Shown here one piece after another: positions 51,081-60,030 of a stretch of 64,000 bases of DNA. The position numbers were made by a program, and so were the translations under genes. Position 1 is the stretch's first letter. Each line of letters begins with the position of its first letter. This stretch comes from RGIG3102 sp045633415 (GTDB taxonomy: Bacteria; Bacillota; Clostridia; Oscillospirales; Ruminococcaceae). The notes under the pieces were generated by a model. It was given only the letters and a program-made list of their open reading frames with translations. It ran no database searches and was not told where the DNA came from. The stretch lies in contig JAZQYH010000012.1 of NCBI GenBank assembly GCA_045633415.1, positions 1 through 64,000 of the forward strand. Direction: 5' to 3'.

Positions 51081-52154
51081 ATGTTTGACAAACTTATTGA
51101 AGTAAAAAGAAGATATGAAGAAATCAATCAGTTGCTTATGGACCCAACTGTTATCAACGATAACACAAGATACCGTAATCTGATGAAAGAGTATAAAAAT
51201 CTTACACCACTGATTGAAAAATTTGACCAGTACACACAGGCAAAAGAAAACTTTGAAGAAGCACAGATGATGCTGGACGAAGGTGGTCTTGACCCGGAAT
51301 TCAAAGAAATGGTTCAGATGCAGTATGACGAAAGCAAAGAACAGCTGGAAGTATATTCACAGGAACTGAAAATTCTGCTTCTGCCAAAAGATGAAAATGA
51401 CGACAGAGACGTTATCATCGAAATCCGTGGCGGTGCAGGCGGTGAAGAAGCTGCCCTGTTTGCATACAATCTTTACCGTATGTACAACATGTACGCTGAC
51501 TCAAAAGGCTGGAAAACAGAAATTCTTTCCCTTAATGAAACAGAACTGGGCGGCTTTAAAGAAGTTTCTTTCTCTATCGAAGGCGAAGGTGTATACAGCC
51601 GTTTTAAATTTGAAAGTGGTGTACACCGTGTTCAGCGTGTTCCAGATACAGAAACACAGGGCAGAATCCATACATCCACCGTTACAGTTGCTGTAATGCT
51701 TGAAGTTGACGATGTTGAAATCGACATCAACCCTAACGATTTGAAAATCGATACATTCCGTTCATCCGGTGCAGGTGGTCAGCACGTTAACAAAACATCT
51801 TCCGCTATCCGTGTAACTCATCTTCCTACAGGTCTTGTTGTTGAATGTCAGGACGAAAGAAGCCAGCACAAAAACAGAGACAAAGCCCTGAAAGTTCTTC
51901 GTTCCCGTCTGTACGACATTGAAAAACAGAAACAGGAAGCAGAAGTTGCACAGGAAAGAAAGAGTCAGGTTGGTACTGGTGACAGAAGTGAACGTATCCG
52001 TACTTATAACTACCCACAGGGCCGTCTGACAGACCACCGTATCGGTCTTACAATTTACAGACTGGAACAGGTTCTCAATGGTGATATTGATGAAGTTATC
52101 GATGCACTGGTTACAGCAGACCAGGCTGAAAAGCTGAAAAGCGCGGAGGCATAA
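51081..52154 (+). CDS. prfA: Peptide chain release factor 1
   Basis: RF1 reads UAA and UAG stop codons and triggers release of the finished protein. The 357-residue product has the universal GGQ in RSSGAGGQHVNKTSSAIRVTHLPTG near 225-249, and the RF1 region ends in RIRTYNYPQGRLTDHRIG. The GGQ Gln is usually methylated by PrmC. Two bases after its stop sua5 begins. In many Firmicutes prmC sits between these two genes; it is missing here. Confidence 0.97.
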   Translation: MFDKLIEVKRRYEEINQLLMDPTVINDNTRYRNLMKEYKNLTPLIEKFDQYTQAKENFEEAQMMLDEGGLDPEFKEMVQMQYDESKEQLEVYSQELKILLLPKDENDDRDVIIEIRGGAGGEEAALFAYNLYRMYNMYADSKGWKTEILSLNETELGGFKEVSFSIEGEGVYSRFKFESGVHRVQRVPDTETQGRIHTSTVTVAVMLEVDDVEIDINPNDLKIDTFRSSGAGGQHVNKTSSAIRVTHLPTGLVVECQDERSQHKNRDKALKVLRSRLYDIEKQKQEAEVAQERKSQVGTGDRSERIRTYNYPQGRLTDHRIGLTIYRLEQVLNGDIDEVIDALVTADQAEKLKSAEA

Positions 52155-52156
52155 TC

Positions 52157-53167
52157 TTGGACACAAAAATACTTAAACCGACACAGGAAAGCATACAGCT
52201 TGCTTGCGATTTAATCAAAAGCGGCGATGTTGTGGCTATACCTACTGAAACTGTATACGGTTTGTTTGCAGATGCCACAAAGGCAGATGCCTGTGCCAAT
52301 ATTTTTAAAGCAAAAGAACGTCCACGGGATAATCCGTTTATTATTCACATCAGCGACTATGAAATGCTGAATGACATTGCACAGGATATCCCAGAGGACG
52401 CTATCAAGTTGGCTGAAGCTTTCTGGCCAGGCCCACTTACAATGATATTGAAGAAAAAGGATGTTATTCCTTATGCAGCTACAGCGGGGCTTGAAACCGT
52501 TGGCATCCGTATGCCATCAAACCCTGTTGTCCTCGAAATTATTTCAAAAACACGTCTGCCTTTGGCTGGTCCATCTGCAAATCGTTCAGGTCGCCCAAGC
52601 CCAACAGATGCACAGACAGTTTTTGATGATATGAAAGGCCGTATTCCTTTGGTTCTGGACGGCGGTGAATGCAACATTGGTGTTGAATCAACAGTTATTT
52701 CACTGGCAGGTGAAAATCCTGTACTGTTCCGCCCGGGCTATGTAACAAAAGCCCAGATGGAAGAAATTCTTGAAAAAGAGGTTATTCTTTCAAAAGGTAT
52801 TACGGAAGAACTGCAAAAAGATGAAAAAGCTCTTTCACCGGGGCTTAAGCATAAACATTATGCACCTAAAGCAGAGGTTGTTATTATCAATTCAACATTT
52901 GAAAAATACAAAGAGCTTGTTGAAAGTGAAAAAGCAACAGCACTTTGCTTTGATGAATATGCAGACAGACTCAATGTAAAAACAGTCTGCTACGGAAAAG
53001 AAGAAGACAGTGCTGACCAGGCTGTAAAGCTTTTCCATGCTCTGCGTAAACTAGATGAGGTTGGTGCAGGTAAAGTATATGCCATGATGCCATCTACAGA
53101 AGGTGTAGGTCTGGCAGTATATAACCGTCTGCTTCGTGCAGCAGGATTCAGGGTGGTGAACTTATAA
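52157..53167 (+). CDS. sua5: L-threonylcarbamoyladenylate synthase (Sua5/YwlC)
   Basis: A 336-residue two-domain Sua5 protein. It makes threonylcarbamoyl-AMP from threonine, bicarbonate and ATP, the first step of the t6A modification of tRNAs that read ANN codons. The N-terminal TsaC-like part has SGDVVAIPTETVYGLFADATKADACANIF near 22-50, KERPRDNPFIIHI and AEAFWPGPLTMIL; the C-terminal Sua5 domain begins after LSPGLKHKHYAPKAEV near 231-246. The TTG start follows GCGGAGG at the end of prfA. It overlaps coaE by one base. Confidence 0.94.
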   Translation: MDTKILKPTQESIQLACDLIKSGDVVAIPTETVYGLFADATKADACANIFKAKERPRDNPFIIHISDYEMLNDIAQDIPEDAIKLAEAFWPGPLTMILKKKDVIPYAATAGLETVGIRMPSNPVVLEIISKTRLPLAGPSANRSGRPSPTDAQTVFDDMKGRIPLVLDGGECNIGVESTVISLAGENPVLFRPGYVTKAQMEEILEKEVILSKGITEELQKDEKALSPGLKHKHYAPKAEVVIINSTFEKYKELVESEKATALCFDEYADRLNVKTVCYGKEEDSADQAVKLFHALRKLDEVGAGKVYAMMPSTEGVGLAVYNRLLRAAGFRVVNL

Positions 53168-53766
53168 TGAATAAAGGAACTATAGTGGCTATAACTGGCC
53201 AGAGTGGCTGTGGCAAAAGCACACTGTCAGCTTTTTACTCATCAAGAGGGTACAAAGTTGTAGACTGTGATGTTGTGGCAAAAGATATACGTACATTTCC
53301 TGAATGTCAGCAGCAACTTGCAGAACACTTTGGTGCAGATATAATATTTGAAGGTCAGATAGATACAAAACTGCTTTCCATGCGAGCATTTGCTTCAGAG
53401 GAAAATCTGCAGAAACTGACAGATATTACCCATCCGTTTATTATTGCTGAAATTCTTCGTCAGGCTGATGAGGCTTTTGACAAAGGAGACAAGCTTGTAT
53501 TTGTGGATGGTGCAGTTATCATCGGACATTCATTTGAAAAATATTGTGATAAATTTGTTGTGGTTGTAGCGGCACTCGAAACACAGTGTGCCCGTCTTAT
53601 GAAACGTGACAATATCACTTATCAGCAGGCAGAAACCAGAATTCTTAAACAGACACCATATTCCGACATGCTGAAAAAGGCTGATTATGTTATAAATAAC
53701 AACAAGGACGTACAGGGGCTTATCCTTCAGGGCGAACTTGTATTAAGACAGCTGGAAGCATTATAG
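53167..53766 (+). CDS. coaE: Dephospho-CoA kinase
   Basis: CoaE adds the final 3'-phosphate to dephospho-CoA using ATP, the last step of coenzyme A synthesis. The 199-residue protein has the P-loop ITGQSGCGKSTLSAFY (9-24), VVDCDVVAKDI near 32-42, and RMKRDNITYQQAETRILKQ-like lid residues near 140-158. It starts on the last base of the sua5 stop and is followed by slt in a tightly packed operon. Confidence 0.92.
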   Translation: MNKGTIVAITGQSGCGKSTLSAFYSSRGYKVVDCDVVAKDIRTFPECQQQLAEHFGADIIFEGQIDTKLLSMRAFASEENLQKLTDITHPFIIAEILRQADEAFDKGDKLVFVDGAVIIGHSFEKYCDKFVVVVAALETQCARLMKRDNITYQQAETRILKQTPYSDMLKKADYVINNNKDVQGLILQGELVLRQLEAL

Positions 53767-53771
53767 GAGGT

Positions 53772-54350
53772 ATGGTTATAAAAGGTATAAGAAATTTTTT
53801 GATTTCAGTTCTGATATTTCTCGGCGTAACCTATCTGATGTATATAAAAACAATCAATTCCGAAAAGTTCAAAATGGCAACTTATCCTATCGAATATCAG
53901 GAATATGTTGAAAAATATGCAGAAGAGTTTGGCGTAGATAAATATCTGCTGTACGCTTTTATAAAAACAGAAAGCGGATTTGACCCGGGTGCAAAGTCAT
54001 CAGCGGGTGCAATTGGGCTTACACAGATTACAGAAGAAACCTTTTCATGGATAAAATTGAAACTGTGCCCAAAAGAAAATATTGTATTTGAAGATTTGTA
54101 TAAGCCTGATGTTTCTATCAGATTTGGGGCTTATTATATATCACGTTGTTTGGAAAGGTATTCCGGCAGTGTAGACACTGCGGCAGCGGCTTATCATAGC
54201 GGCTGGGGAACCGTGGACAAACTTCTGACCCAGCAGGGAACAGATGTTCTTGTGGAATTCCCTTATACACAGATGAACAACTATGTTTATAAGATAAACA
54301 AAGCTTATACAAGTTATCAAGAAATATATCAAAACAAAGAAGGAGTATAA
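53772..54350 (+). CDS. Lytic transglycosylase (Slt domain, membrane-anchored)
   Basis: A 192-residue protein with one N-terminal membrane anchor (about 6-25) and a Slt-type lysozyme-fold domain. The catalytic Glu lies in YAFIKTESGFDPGAKSSAGAIGLTQITEETF near 58-88, the ESGF-x-P-x-A-x-S-x-x-GAxGLxQ family motif. It cleaves peptidoglycan between MurNAc and GlcNAc. The start is odd: AGGAGG is only one base from the ATG, so either initiation is weak or a downstream non-ATG codon is used. It sits between coaE and an M18 aminopeptidase gene. Confidence 0.85.
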   Translation: MVIKGIRNFLISVLIFLGVTYLMYIKTINSEKFKMATYPIEYQEYVEKYAEEFGVDKYLLYAFIKTESGFDPGAKSSAGAIGLTQITEETFSWIKLKLCPKENIVFEDLYKPDVSIRFGAYYISRCLERYSGSVDTAAAAYHSGWGTVDKLLTQQGTDVLVEFPYTQMNNYVYKINKAYTSYQEIYQNKEGV

Positions 54351-54352
54351 TA

Positions 54353-55747
54353 ATGGAAAAACTCACAGGTAAAGAACTGCAGAAATCACTGACATACTCT
54401 GTAGAACACATCGCTAAAGTTGATGCTTCTATGACAGAAAAAAGCTTTGAATTCTGCGAAGCTTACAAAGACTTCCTTACAAAAAGCAAAACAGAAAGAC
54501 TGGCAGCACAGAGCATTCTGGAAATTGCAAAAGCAAATGGTTATGTAGAATTCGTACCAGGTAAAGAATACAAAGCTGGTGACAAAGTATATGTAGACAA
54601 CCGTGGCAGAGCAGTTATCCTCTCTACAATCGGCCAGAAAACAGTTGATAACGGCGTTAGCGTTGTAGCAAGCCATATCGACAGCCCACGTCTCGACGTT
54701 AAACCAAACCCACTTTATGAAAGCAGCGAAATTGCTTACTTCAAAACACACTACTTCGGTGGTGTAAAACGTTACCAGTGGGCAACACTGCCCCTGGCAA
54801 TTCATGGTGTTGTTATCAAAACAACAGGTGAAAAAGTAGAAATCCACATCGGCGAAGACCCATCTGACCCAGTATTCTGCCTCACAGACCTTCTGCCACA
54901 CCTGGCAAAAGATCAGAGAGAAAGAAAAATGGCTGATGTTATCCGTGGTGAAGAAATGAATATCGTTCTGGCAAGCCTTCCATATCAGGGTGAAGACCTG
55001 AAAGATGCTGTTAAACTTACAGCTTTGGTTTTCCTCAATGAAAAATATGGCATCACAGAAAGAGAACTGCTGAATGCTGAACTGGAACTGGTTCCAGCAG
55101 GTGGAGCAAGAGATGTTGGTTTTGACCGCTCTATGATTGGTTCTTACGGCCACGACGACAGAGTATGTGCTTACACATCCCTTATGGCTGAAGTTGAAGC
55201 AACAGCTCCTGTTTATACAACAGTTTCTGTATACGCTGATAAAGAAGAAGTTGGTTCTGACGGTGTTGCTGGTCTGCATTCTGACTGGATGGAACACTTT
55301 ATTACATATCTTGCACAGATGCAGGGGGTAAATGTTCTCACAGCTCTGAGAAACTCCAAATGTCTGTCTGCTGACGTTAACGCAGCATTCGACCCAACAT
55401 TCCCAGATGTTATGGACCCAAGAAACTCCTGCTACCTGAACAAAGGTGTAGTTATCACAAAATACACAGGTGCAGGCGGTAAATCTGGCACTAACGACTC
55501 TACAGCTGAATTCTTTGCAGAAGTTACAAATATGCTGGATGCTAAAAAACTCTTCTGGCAGACAGGTACTCTGGGCAAAGTAGACCAGGGTGGCGGCGGC
55601 ACAGTTGCTAAATTCGTTTCCCAGAAAAACATCGATACAGTTGACATTGGTGTGCCTGTTCTTTCTATGCACGCACCATTTGAACTGGTTTCAAAAATCG
55701 ACGTTTATACAACATATCAGGCATTTGTAGCATTCCTGAACAGATAA
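54353..55747 (+). CDS. M18 family aminopeptidase
   Basis: A 464-residue M18 zinc aminopeptidase, of the aspartyl/leucyl aminopeptidase (ApeA) kind. The metal ligands lie in VVASHIDSPRLDVKPNP near 103-119, YADKEEVGSDGV near 298-309, SADVNAAFDPTFPDVMD near 346-362, and LSMHAPFELVSKID near 436-449. It removes N-terminal residues from peptides in the cytoplasm. ATG follows AAGGAG. No hairpin terminator is seen in the 190 bases after it, though an inverted repeat TGCAAGT/ACTTGCA lies there. Confidence 0.93.
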   Translation: MEKLTGKELQKSLTYSVEHIAKVDASMTEKSFEFCEAYKDFLTKSKTERLAAQSILEIAKANGYVEFVPGKEYKAGDKVYVDNRGRAVILSTIGQKTVDNGVSVVASHIDSPRLDVKPNPLYESSEIAYFKTHYFGGVKRYQWATLPLAIHGVVIKTTGEKVEIHIGEDPSDPVFCLTDLLPHLAKDQRERKMADVIRGEEMNIVLASLPYQGEDLKDAVKLTALVFLNEKYGITERELLNAELELVPAGGARDVGFDRSMIGSYGHDDRVCAYTSLMAEVEATAPVYTTVSVYADKEEVGSDGVAGLHSDWMEHFITYLAQMQGVNVLTALRNSKCLSADVNAAFDPTFPDVMDPRNSCYLNKGVVITKYTGAGGKSGTNDSTAEFFAEVTNMLDAKKLFWQTGTLGKVDQGGGGTVAKFVSQKNIDTVDIGVPVLSMHAPFELVSKIDVYTTYQAFVAFLNR

Positions 55748-55843
55748 TTTTGACATAATGCAAGTCAATTAGATATATTTTTCACGAAATACTTGCACTT
55801 TTGACAAAAAACAATAAAATTTTGAATTTTTGTAAAAAAAGTA

Positions 55844-55872
55844 TTGATAAATTATGAATAATCTTATATAAT
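55844..55872 (+). promoter_or_regulatory. Sigma-A promoter of the membrane pyrophosphatase gene
   Basis: TTGATA at 55844-55849 and TATAAT at 55867-55872 with 17 bases between, about 70 bases before the GTG start. Confidence 0.7.
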
Positions 55873-55941
55873 TGATAGGCATTAAAATAATTTAATAGCA
55901 ATTTAAACAAATTGATTAAGATTTTTTAGGAGGAAATAACA

Positions 55942-57933
55942 GTGAATTTATTGTATATTGCAGCTGCTTGTGCTCTTCTTGGTCTTGGCTATGCATTCGT
56001 GCTTACAGGTAAAATCAACAAAGTAAGCGAAGGCACAGAAAGAATGAAAGAAATCGCAAGCGCTATCGCTGAAGGCGCAAGAGCATTCTTGTTCGCTGAA
56101 TACAAAATTCTTGCAATCTTCGCAGTTGCACTCTTCGTTCTGCTGTCTATGCTCAGCGGTCTGATGACAGCAGTTTGCTTCATCATCGGTGCTCTGCTTT
56201 CCGTTATCGCTGGTTACTGCGGTATGAACGTTGCTACAAAAGCAAACGTACGTACAGCTAACGCAGCTAAAGAATCCGGTCTTGCAGCAGCTCTGTCTGT
56301 AGCATTTTCCGGTGGTGCAGTTATGGGTCTGTGCGTAGCAGGTCTCGGTCTGTTCGGTGTAGCAACAGTTTACGCTGTAACAGGTAACGCTGACATCCTG
56401 TTCGGCTTCTCCCTGGGTGCTTCTTCTATCGCTCTGTTTGCTCGTGTTGGTGGCGGTATCTACACAAAAGCTGCTGACGTTGGTGCTGACCTTGTTGGTA
56501 AAGTTGAAGCTGGTATCCCAGAAGACGACCCACGTAACCCTGCAGTTATCGCTGACAACGTTGGTGACAACGTTGGTGACGTTGCAGGTATGGGTGCTGA
56601 CCTGTTCGAATCTTATGTAGGTTCTATCATCTCTGCTATCACACTTGGTCTTGTATGGCAGACATCTAACACAGTTGTTATCGAAAACGGCGCTGCTATC
56701 TTCCCAGTTGTTCTTTCAGCTCTGGGCATCATCGCTTCTGTTATCGGTTCCACATTCGTTAAAGGTAAAGAAGGTACATCTCCACAGAAAGCTCTCAACG
56801 CTGGTGAATACACAGCTGACGCTATCGTTGTTGTAGGTGCTATCGCTCTGTCCAAAGTATTCTTTGGCAACTTCATGCCAGCTGCAGCTATCATTGCTGG
56901 TCTTATCGTTGGTCTGCTCATCGGTGTTGTTACAGAAATGTACACATCTGGCGACTACAAATCTGTTCAGAAAATCGCTCAGCAGTCTGAAACAGGTGCT
57001 GCTACAACAATTATCTCCGGTCTGGCTGTTGGTATGACATCTACAGCTGTTCCAGTTCTCCTCATCTGCGTTGGTATCTACCTTGCATTCGCAACATGCG
57101 GTCTGTACGGTATCGCTCTGGCTGCTGTTGGTATGCTGTCTACAACAGGTATCACAGTTGCTGTTGACGCTTACGGCCCAATCGCTGACAACGCTGGTGG
57201 TATTGCTGAAATGTCCGGTCTGGATGATTCCGTTCGTGAAATCACAGACTCCCTCGACGCTGTAGGTAACACAACAGCTGCTATGGGTAAAGGTTTCGCT
57301 ATCGGTTCCGCAGCTCTCACATCTCTGGCTCTGTTCGTTTCCTACGCTGAAGCTGTAGGTCTCGAATCTATCAACATTCTGTCACACACAACAATCATCG
57401 GTCTTCTCATCGGTGGTATGCTGCCATTCTTCTTCTCTGCATTCACAATGGAATCAGTTTCTAAAGCTGCATTCTCCATGATCGAAGAAGTTCGTCGTCA
57501 GTTCCGTACAATCCCAGGTATCATGGAAGGTACAGGCAAACCTGACTACGCAGCTTGCGTAGATATCTCTACAAAAGCTTCCCTGAGAGAAATGATCGTT
57601 CCAGGCGTTCTGGCTGTTGTTGCTCCACTGGCTGTTGGTGTACTCCTTGGTACAGAAGCAGTTGGCGGTATGCTGGCAGGTTCCCTGGTAACAGGTGTTC
57701 TGATGGCTATCTTCATGTCCAACGCAGGTGGCGCATGGGATAATGCTAAAAAATACATCGAAAACGGCTCACACGGCGGTAAAGGCTCCGAAGCTTACAA
57801 AGCTGCTGTTGTAGGCGATACAGTTGGTGACCCATTCAAAGATACATCCGGTCCAGCTATCAACATCCTCATCAAACTGATGACAATCGTTGCACTGGTA
57901 TTCTGCAATGTATTTGTAGGTATCCTGCTGTAA
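55942..57933 (+). CDS. hppA: Membrane-bound ion-translocating pyrophosphatase (K+-dependent type)
   Basis: A 663-residue protein with about 16 membrane helices. It couples pyrophosphate hydrolysis to H+ or Na+ export. The active-site repeats are clear: AADVGADLVGKVEAGIPEDDPRNPAVIADNVGDNVGDVAGMGADLFESY near 174-222 and later GDTVGDPFKDTSGPAINILIK. GNTTAA near 445 has Ala where K+-independent enzymes have Lys, so it is of the K+-dependent class; whether it pumps Na+ or H+ is not decided. GTG start follows AGGAGGA. Strong high-expression codon bias. Confidence 0.95.
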   Translation: MNLLYIAAACALLGLGYAFVLTGKINKVSEGTERMKEIASAIAEGARAFLFAEYKILAIFAVALFVLLSMLSGLMTAVCFIIGALLSVIAGYCGMNVATKANVRTANAAKESGLAAALSVAFSGGAVMGLCVAGLGLFGVATVYAVTGNADILFGFSLGASSIALFARVGGGIYTKAADVGADLVGKVEAGIPEDDPRNPAVIADNVGDNVGDVAGMGADLFESYVGSIISAITLGLVWQTSNTVVIENGAAIFPVVLSALGIIASVIGSTFVKGKEGTSPQKALNAGEYTADAIVVVGAIALSKVFFGNFMPAAAIIAGLIVGLLIGVVTEMYTSGDYKSVQKIAQQSETGAATTIISGLAVGMTSTAVPVLLICVGIYLAFATCGLYGIALAAVGMLSTTGITVAVDAYGPIADNAGGIAEMSGLDDSVREITDSLDAVGNTTAAMGKGFAIGSAALTSLALFVSYAEAVGLESINILSHTTIIGLLIGGMLPFFFSAFTMESVSKAAFSMIEEVRRQFRTIPGIMEGTGKPDYAACVDISTKASLREMIVPGVLAVVAPLAVGVLLGTEAVGGMLAGSLVTGVLMAIFMSNAGGAWDNAKKYIENGSHGGKGSEAYKAAVVGDTVGDPFKDTSGPAINILIKLMTIVALVFCNVFVGILL

Positions 57934-57956
57934 TTCAGATTTACTGAATAATATTA

Positions 57957-57986
57957 AAGACTGTCTTGAAAAAGGCAGTCTTTTTT
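57957..57986 (+). terminator. Intrinsic terminator of hppA
   Basis: A 10-bp stem AAAGACTGTC / GGCAGTCTTT with one G-T pair and an 8-nt loop, followed by TTT. Confidence 0.82.
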
Positions 57987-58024
57987 GTTTATAATGATAT
58001 TATCAACTAACGGGGTAATTTATT

Positions 58025-58888
58025 ATGAAATTGGTTTTTTTATCAGAAAATTCTGTTGTAAAAGAAGGTCTTAAAGGCGAACACGGCACATCTGTTTATA
58101 TCGAAAAAGGTGATGTAAAACTGCTGTTTGATGCTGGCTATTTTGGTGCAGCTGGTGAAAATGCAGACAAGCTGGGTATTGATTTGTCACAGGTAAATGT
58201 GGTTGCATTCAGCCATAACCACGTGGACCACGCCGGTGGCTTTGTGTTTATGAAAGATAAATTCACATCGGATGTACAGATTTTACTCCATAAAGGGTTC
58301 CACGTGCGCAAATACTGGGACCATCGCTTTGACCCGGATACAGACCCTACAGCAGCTAAAAATCTGGAAATGGTGGGTCCTGCTATGCCACTGGAATGGT
58401 TTTTCACCAATGGTAAATTTGGCATGCGAATTATAGAAGACGATTTGTATAAAATCAGCGATGATATTTATCTTGTAGCAAATTTCCCAGTTCAGAGAGA
58501 TATTGAATCAGTGTGGCCTGCATCCCGTATGGAAATGCCATCAGGGGACTACGTGGTAGATGAATTCCGTGACGAACAGGCGTGTGTAATCAGGGTAAAG
58601 GATGGTCTTGTTGTTCTTTCTGGCTGTGCCCATAACGGTATAATGAATATTCTGGAAACTGTTAAAAAACACTTTCCAGACGAAAAAATCCACGCTGTAT
58701 TCGGTGGTACTCATCTTGTTCCATACAATCCACACAGAGTTGCAAGAACTGTAAAATATTTTAATGAAAGCGGTATAAAATATGCTGGTGTATGTCATTG
58801 CACAGGTCCTGCAATAGCAGACTTTGCAGACAAAGTTACCTGTTATATCAAAACTGGTTCTGGTCTTGCACTTGAATTCGAAGATTAA
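58025..58888 (+). CDS. MBL-fold metallo-hydrolase (MptA/dihydropterin-synthase-like branch)
   Basis: A 287-residue metallo-beta-lactamase-fold protein. The metal motif is SHNHVDHAGGF near 64-74 (HxHxDH), with later ligands in SGCAHNG near 200-206 and GGTHL near 223-227. The C-terminal GVCHCTGP pattern is shared with the pterin-related and archaeal-type MBL group often annotated as 7,8-dihydropterin-6-methyl synthase. The true substrate is unknown. The ATG has only a weak GGGG site. It is a single gene closed by a strong terminator. Confidence 0.88.
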   Translation: MKLVFLSENSVVKEGLKGEHGTSVYIEKGDVKLLFDAGYFGAAGENADKLGIDLSQVNVVAFSHNHVDHAGGFVFMKDKFTSDVQILLHKGFHVRKYWDHRFDPDTDPTAAKNLEMVGPAMPLEWFFTNGKFGMRIIEDDLYKISDDIYLVANFPVQRDIESVWPASRMEMPSGDYVVDEFRDEQACVIRVKDGLVVLSGCAHNGIMNILETVKKHFPDEKIHAVFGGTHLVPYNPHRVARTVKYFNESGIKYAGVCHCTGPAIADFADKVTCYIKTGSGLALEFED

Positions 58889-58890
58889 AA

Positions 58891-58930
58891 AAATACCCCT
58901 GTCACTATATTTTGACAGGGGTATTTTTTG
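58891..58930 (+). terminator. Intrinsic terminator of the MBL gene
   Basis: Perfect 14-bp stem AAATACCCCTGTCA / TGACAGGGGTATTT with an 8-nt loop, followed by TTT. Confidence 0.93.
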
Positions 58931-59070
58931 TTATATAAATTAATTATATAGACTTTGTTGTGGAAATCTGTTATAATATATTGAATAAAGGTATTGTTTT
59001 AGTTTACTAAAATAATACTAAATTATATGAATTTAGAAATAATCAATAAAAAGATTATATAGGTGAAAAA

Positions 59071-59985
59071 ATGAAAACAACATTACTTATAATGGCGGCA
59101 GGTATTGGTTCACGTTTTGGCGGCGGTGTTAAACAGCTGGCTCCAGTTGGACCTAATGGTGAAATAATTATGGATTATTCCATCTATGATGCTATAAAAG
59201 CTGGCTTTAACAAAATTGTTTTTGTTATTCGTAAAGATATAGAAGCTGATTTCAGAGAAGTTATCGGTGACAGAATTGAAAAAATCTGTCAGTCTGCTGG
59301 TGTAGAAGTTGCATATGCATTCCAGTCTCTGGATAAACTGCCTGCAGGATATGAAGTACCAGAAGGCCGTACAAAACCTTGGGGTACAGGTCAGGCTGTA
59401 TTGGTGGCAAAGGATATTATCAACGAACCTTTTGCTGTAATCAATGCTGATGACTACTATGGCAAGGAAGCATTTGTAAACATCCATAATTTCCTTATAA
59501 ACGATGTGGATGACAACAAATACTGTATGGCTGGTTTTATTCTTAAAAATACTCTCAGCGACAACGGTGCAGTAACAAGAGGTCTTTGCCAGACAGATGA
59601 AAACAGCTATCTCACAAGAATAGTTGAAACAAAAGGTATCGAAAAAACATCAACAGGTGCACAGTCTGGTGGTGTTGAAATAGATGTAGAAACACCAGTT
59701 TCAATGAATATGTGGGGCCTTCCAGTTAAATATATGGAAATACTGGAAAGAGATTTTTCATCTTTCCTTGATTCAATAGCTGATGATAAGCTGAAATCAG
59801 AATATCTGTTGCCAATCCATATTGGCCAGCTTCTTGAAAAAGGCGACATTTCAGTAAAAGTTTTACCAACAAACGACAAATGGTTTGGTGTAACATATAA
59901 AGAAGACAAAGACTATGTGGTAGAAAGCTTTGCACAGCTTATTGCTGACGGCGTTTATAAAGAAGATTTGTTTTCTGATTTATAG
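59071..59985 (+). CDS. Sugar-phosphate nucleotidyltransferase-like protein
   Basis: A 304-residue NTP transferase-fold protein. The nucleotide-binding start is LLIMAAGIGSRFGGGVKQLAPVGPNGE (5-31), a GxGxR...K variant with an extra Gly, and AVINADDYYG near 130-139 gives the metal Asp. It probably attaches a nucleotide to a sugar or choline-like phosphate; the exact sugar cannot be read. Similar stand-alone transferases occur widely in Clostridia. ATG follows ATAGGTGA. Single-gene unit, convergent with the MTAN-like gene. Confidence 0.87.
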   Translation: MKTTLLIMAAGIGSRFGGGVKQLAPVGPNGEIIMDYSIYDAIKAGFNKIVFVIRKDIEADFREVIGDRIEKICQSAGVEVAYAFQSLDKLPAGYEVPEGRTKPWGTGQAVLVAKDIINEPFAVINADDYYGKEAFVNIHNFLINDVDDNKYCMAGFILKNTLSDNGAVTRGLCQTDENSYLTRIVETKGIEKTSTGAQSGGVEIDVETPVSMNMWGLPVKYMEILERDFSSFLDSIADDKLKSEYLLPIHIGQLLEKGDISVKVLPTNDKWFGVTYKEDKDYVVESFAQLIADGVYKEDLFSDL

Positions 59986-59996
59986 TTAATAAAAAT

Positions 59997-60024
59997 AACA
60001 CCTGCAGGGAGCCTTGCAGGTGTT
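59997..60024. terminator. Bidirectional terminator
   Basis: A perfect 10-bp stem AACACCTGCA / TGCAGGTGTT with an 8-nt loop lies between convergent genes, followed by TTCTTTTT on the plus strand. Confidence 0.85.
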
Positions 60025-60030
60025 TTCTTT

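Noticed and set aside
54386..55672. 428-codon open frame on the minus strand
   Set aside because: It is fully antisense to the M18 aminopeptidase gene, has no ribosome site, and its protein is an implausible Cys/Phe-rich composition; a shadow of codon bias in the real gene.
55741..55800. Inverted repeat TGCAAGT...ACTTGCA as a terminator of the M18 gene
   Set aside because: The arms are 25 bases apart with no following T run, so it does not look like an intrinsic terminator.
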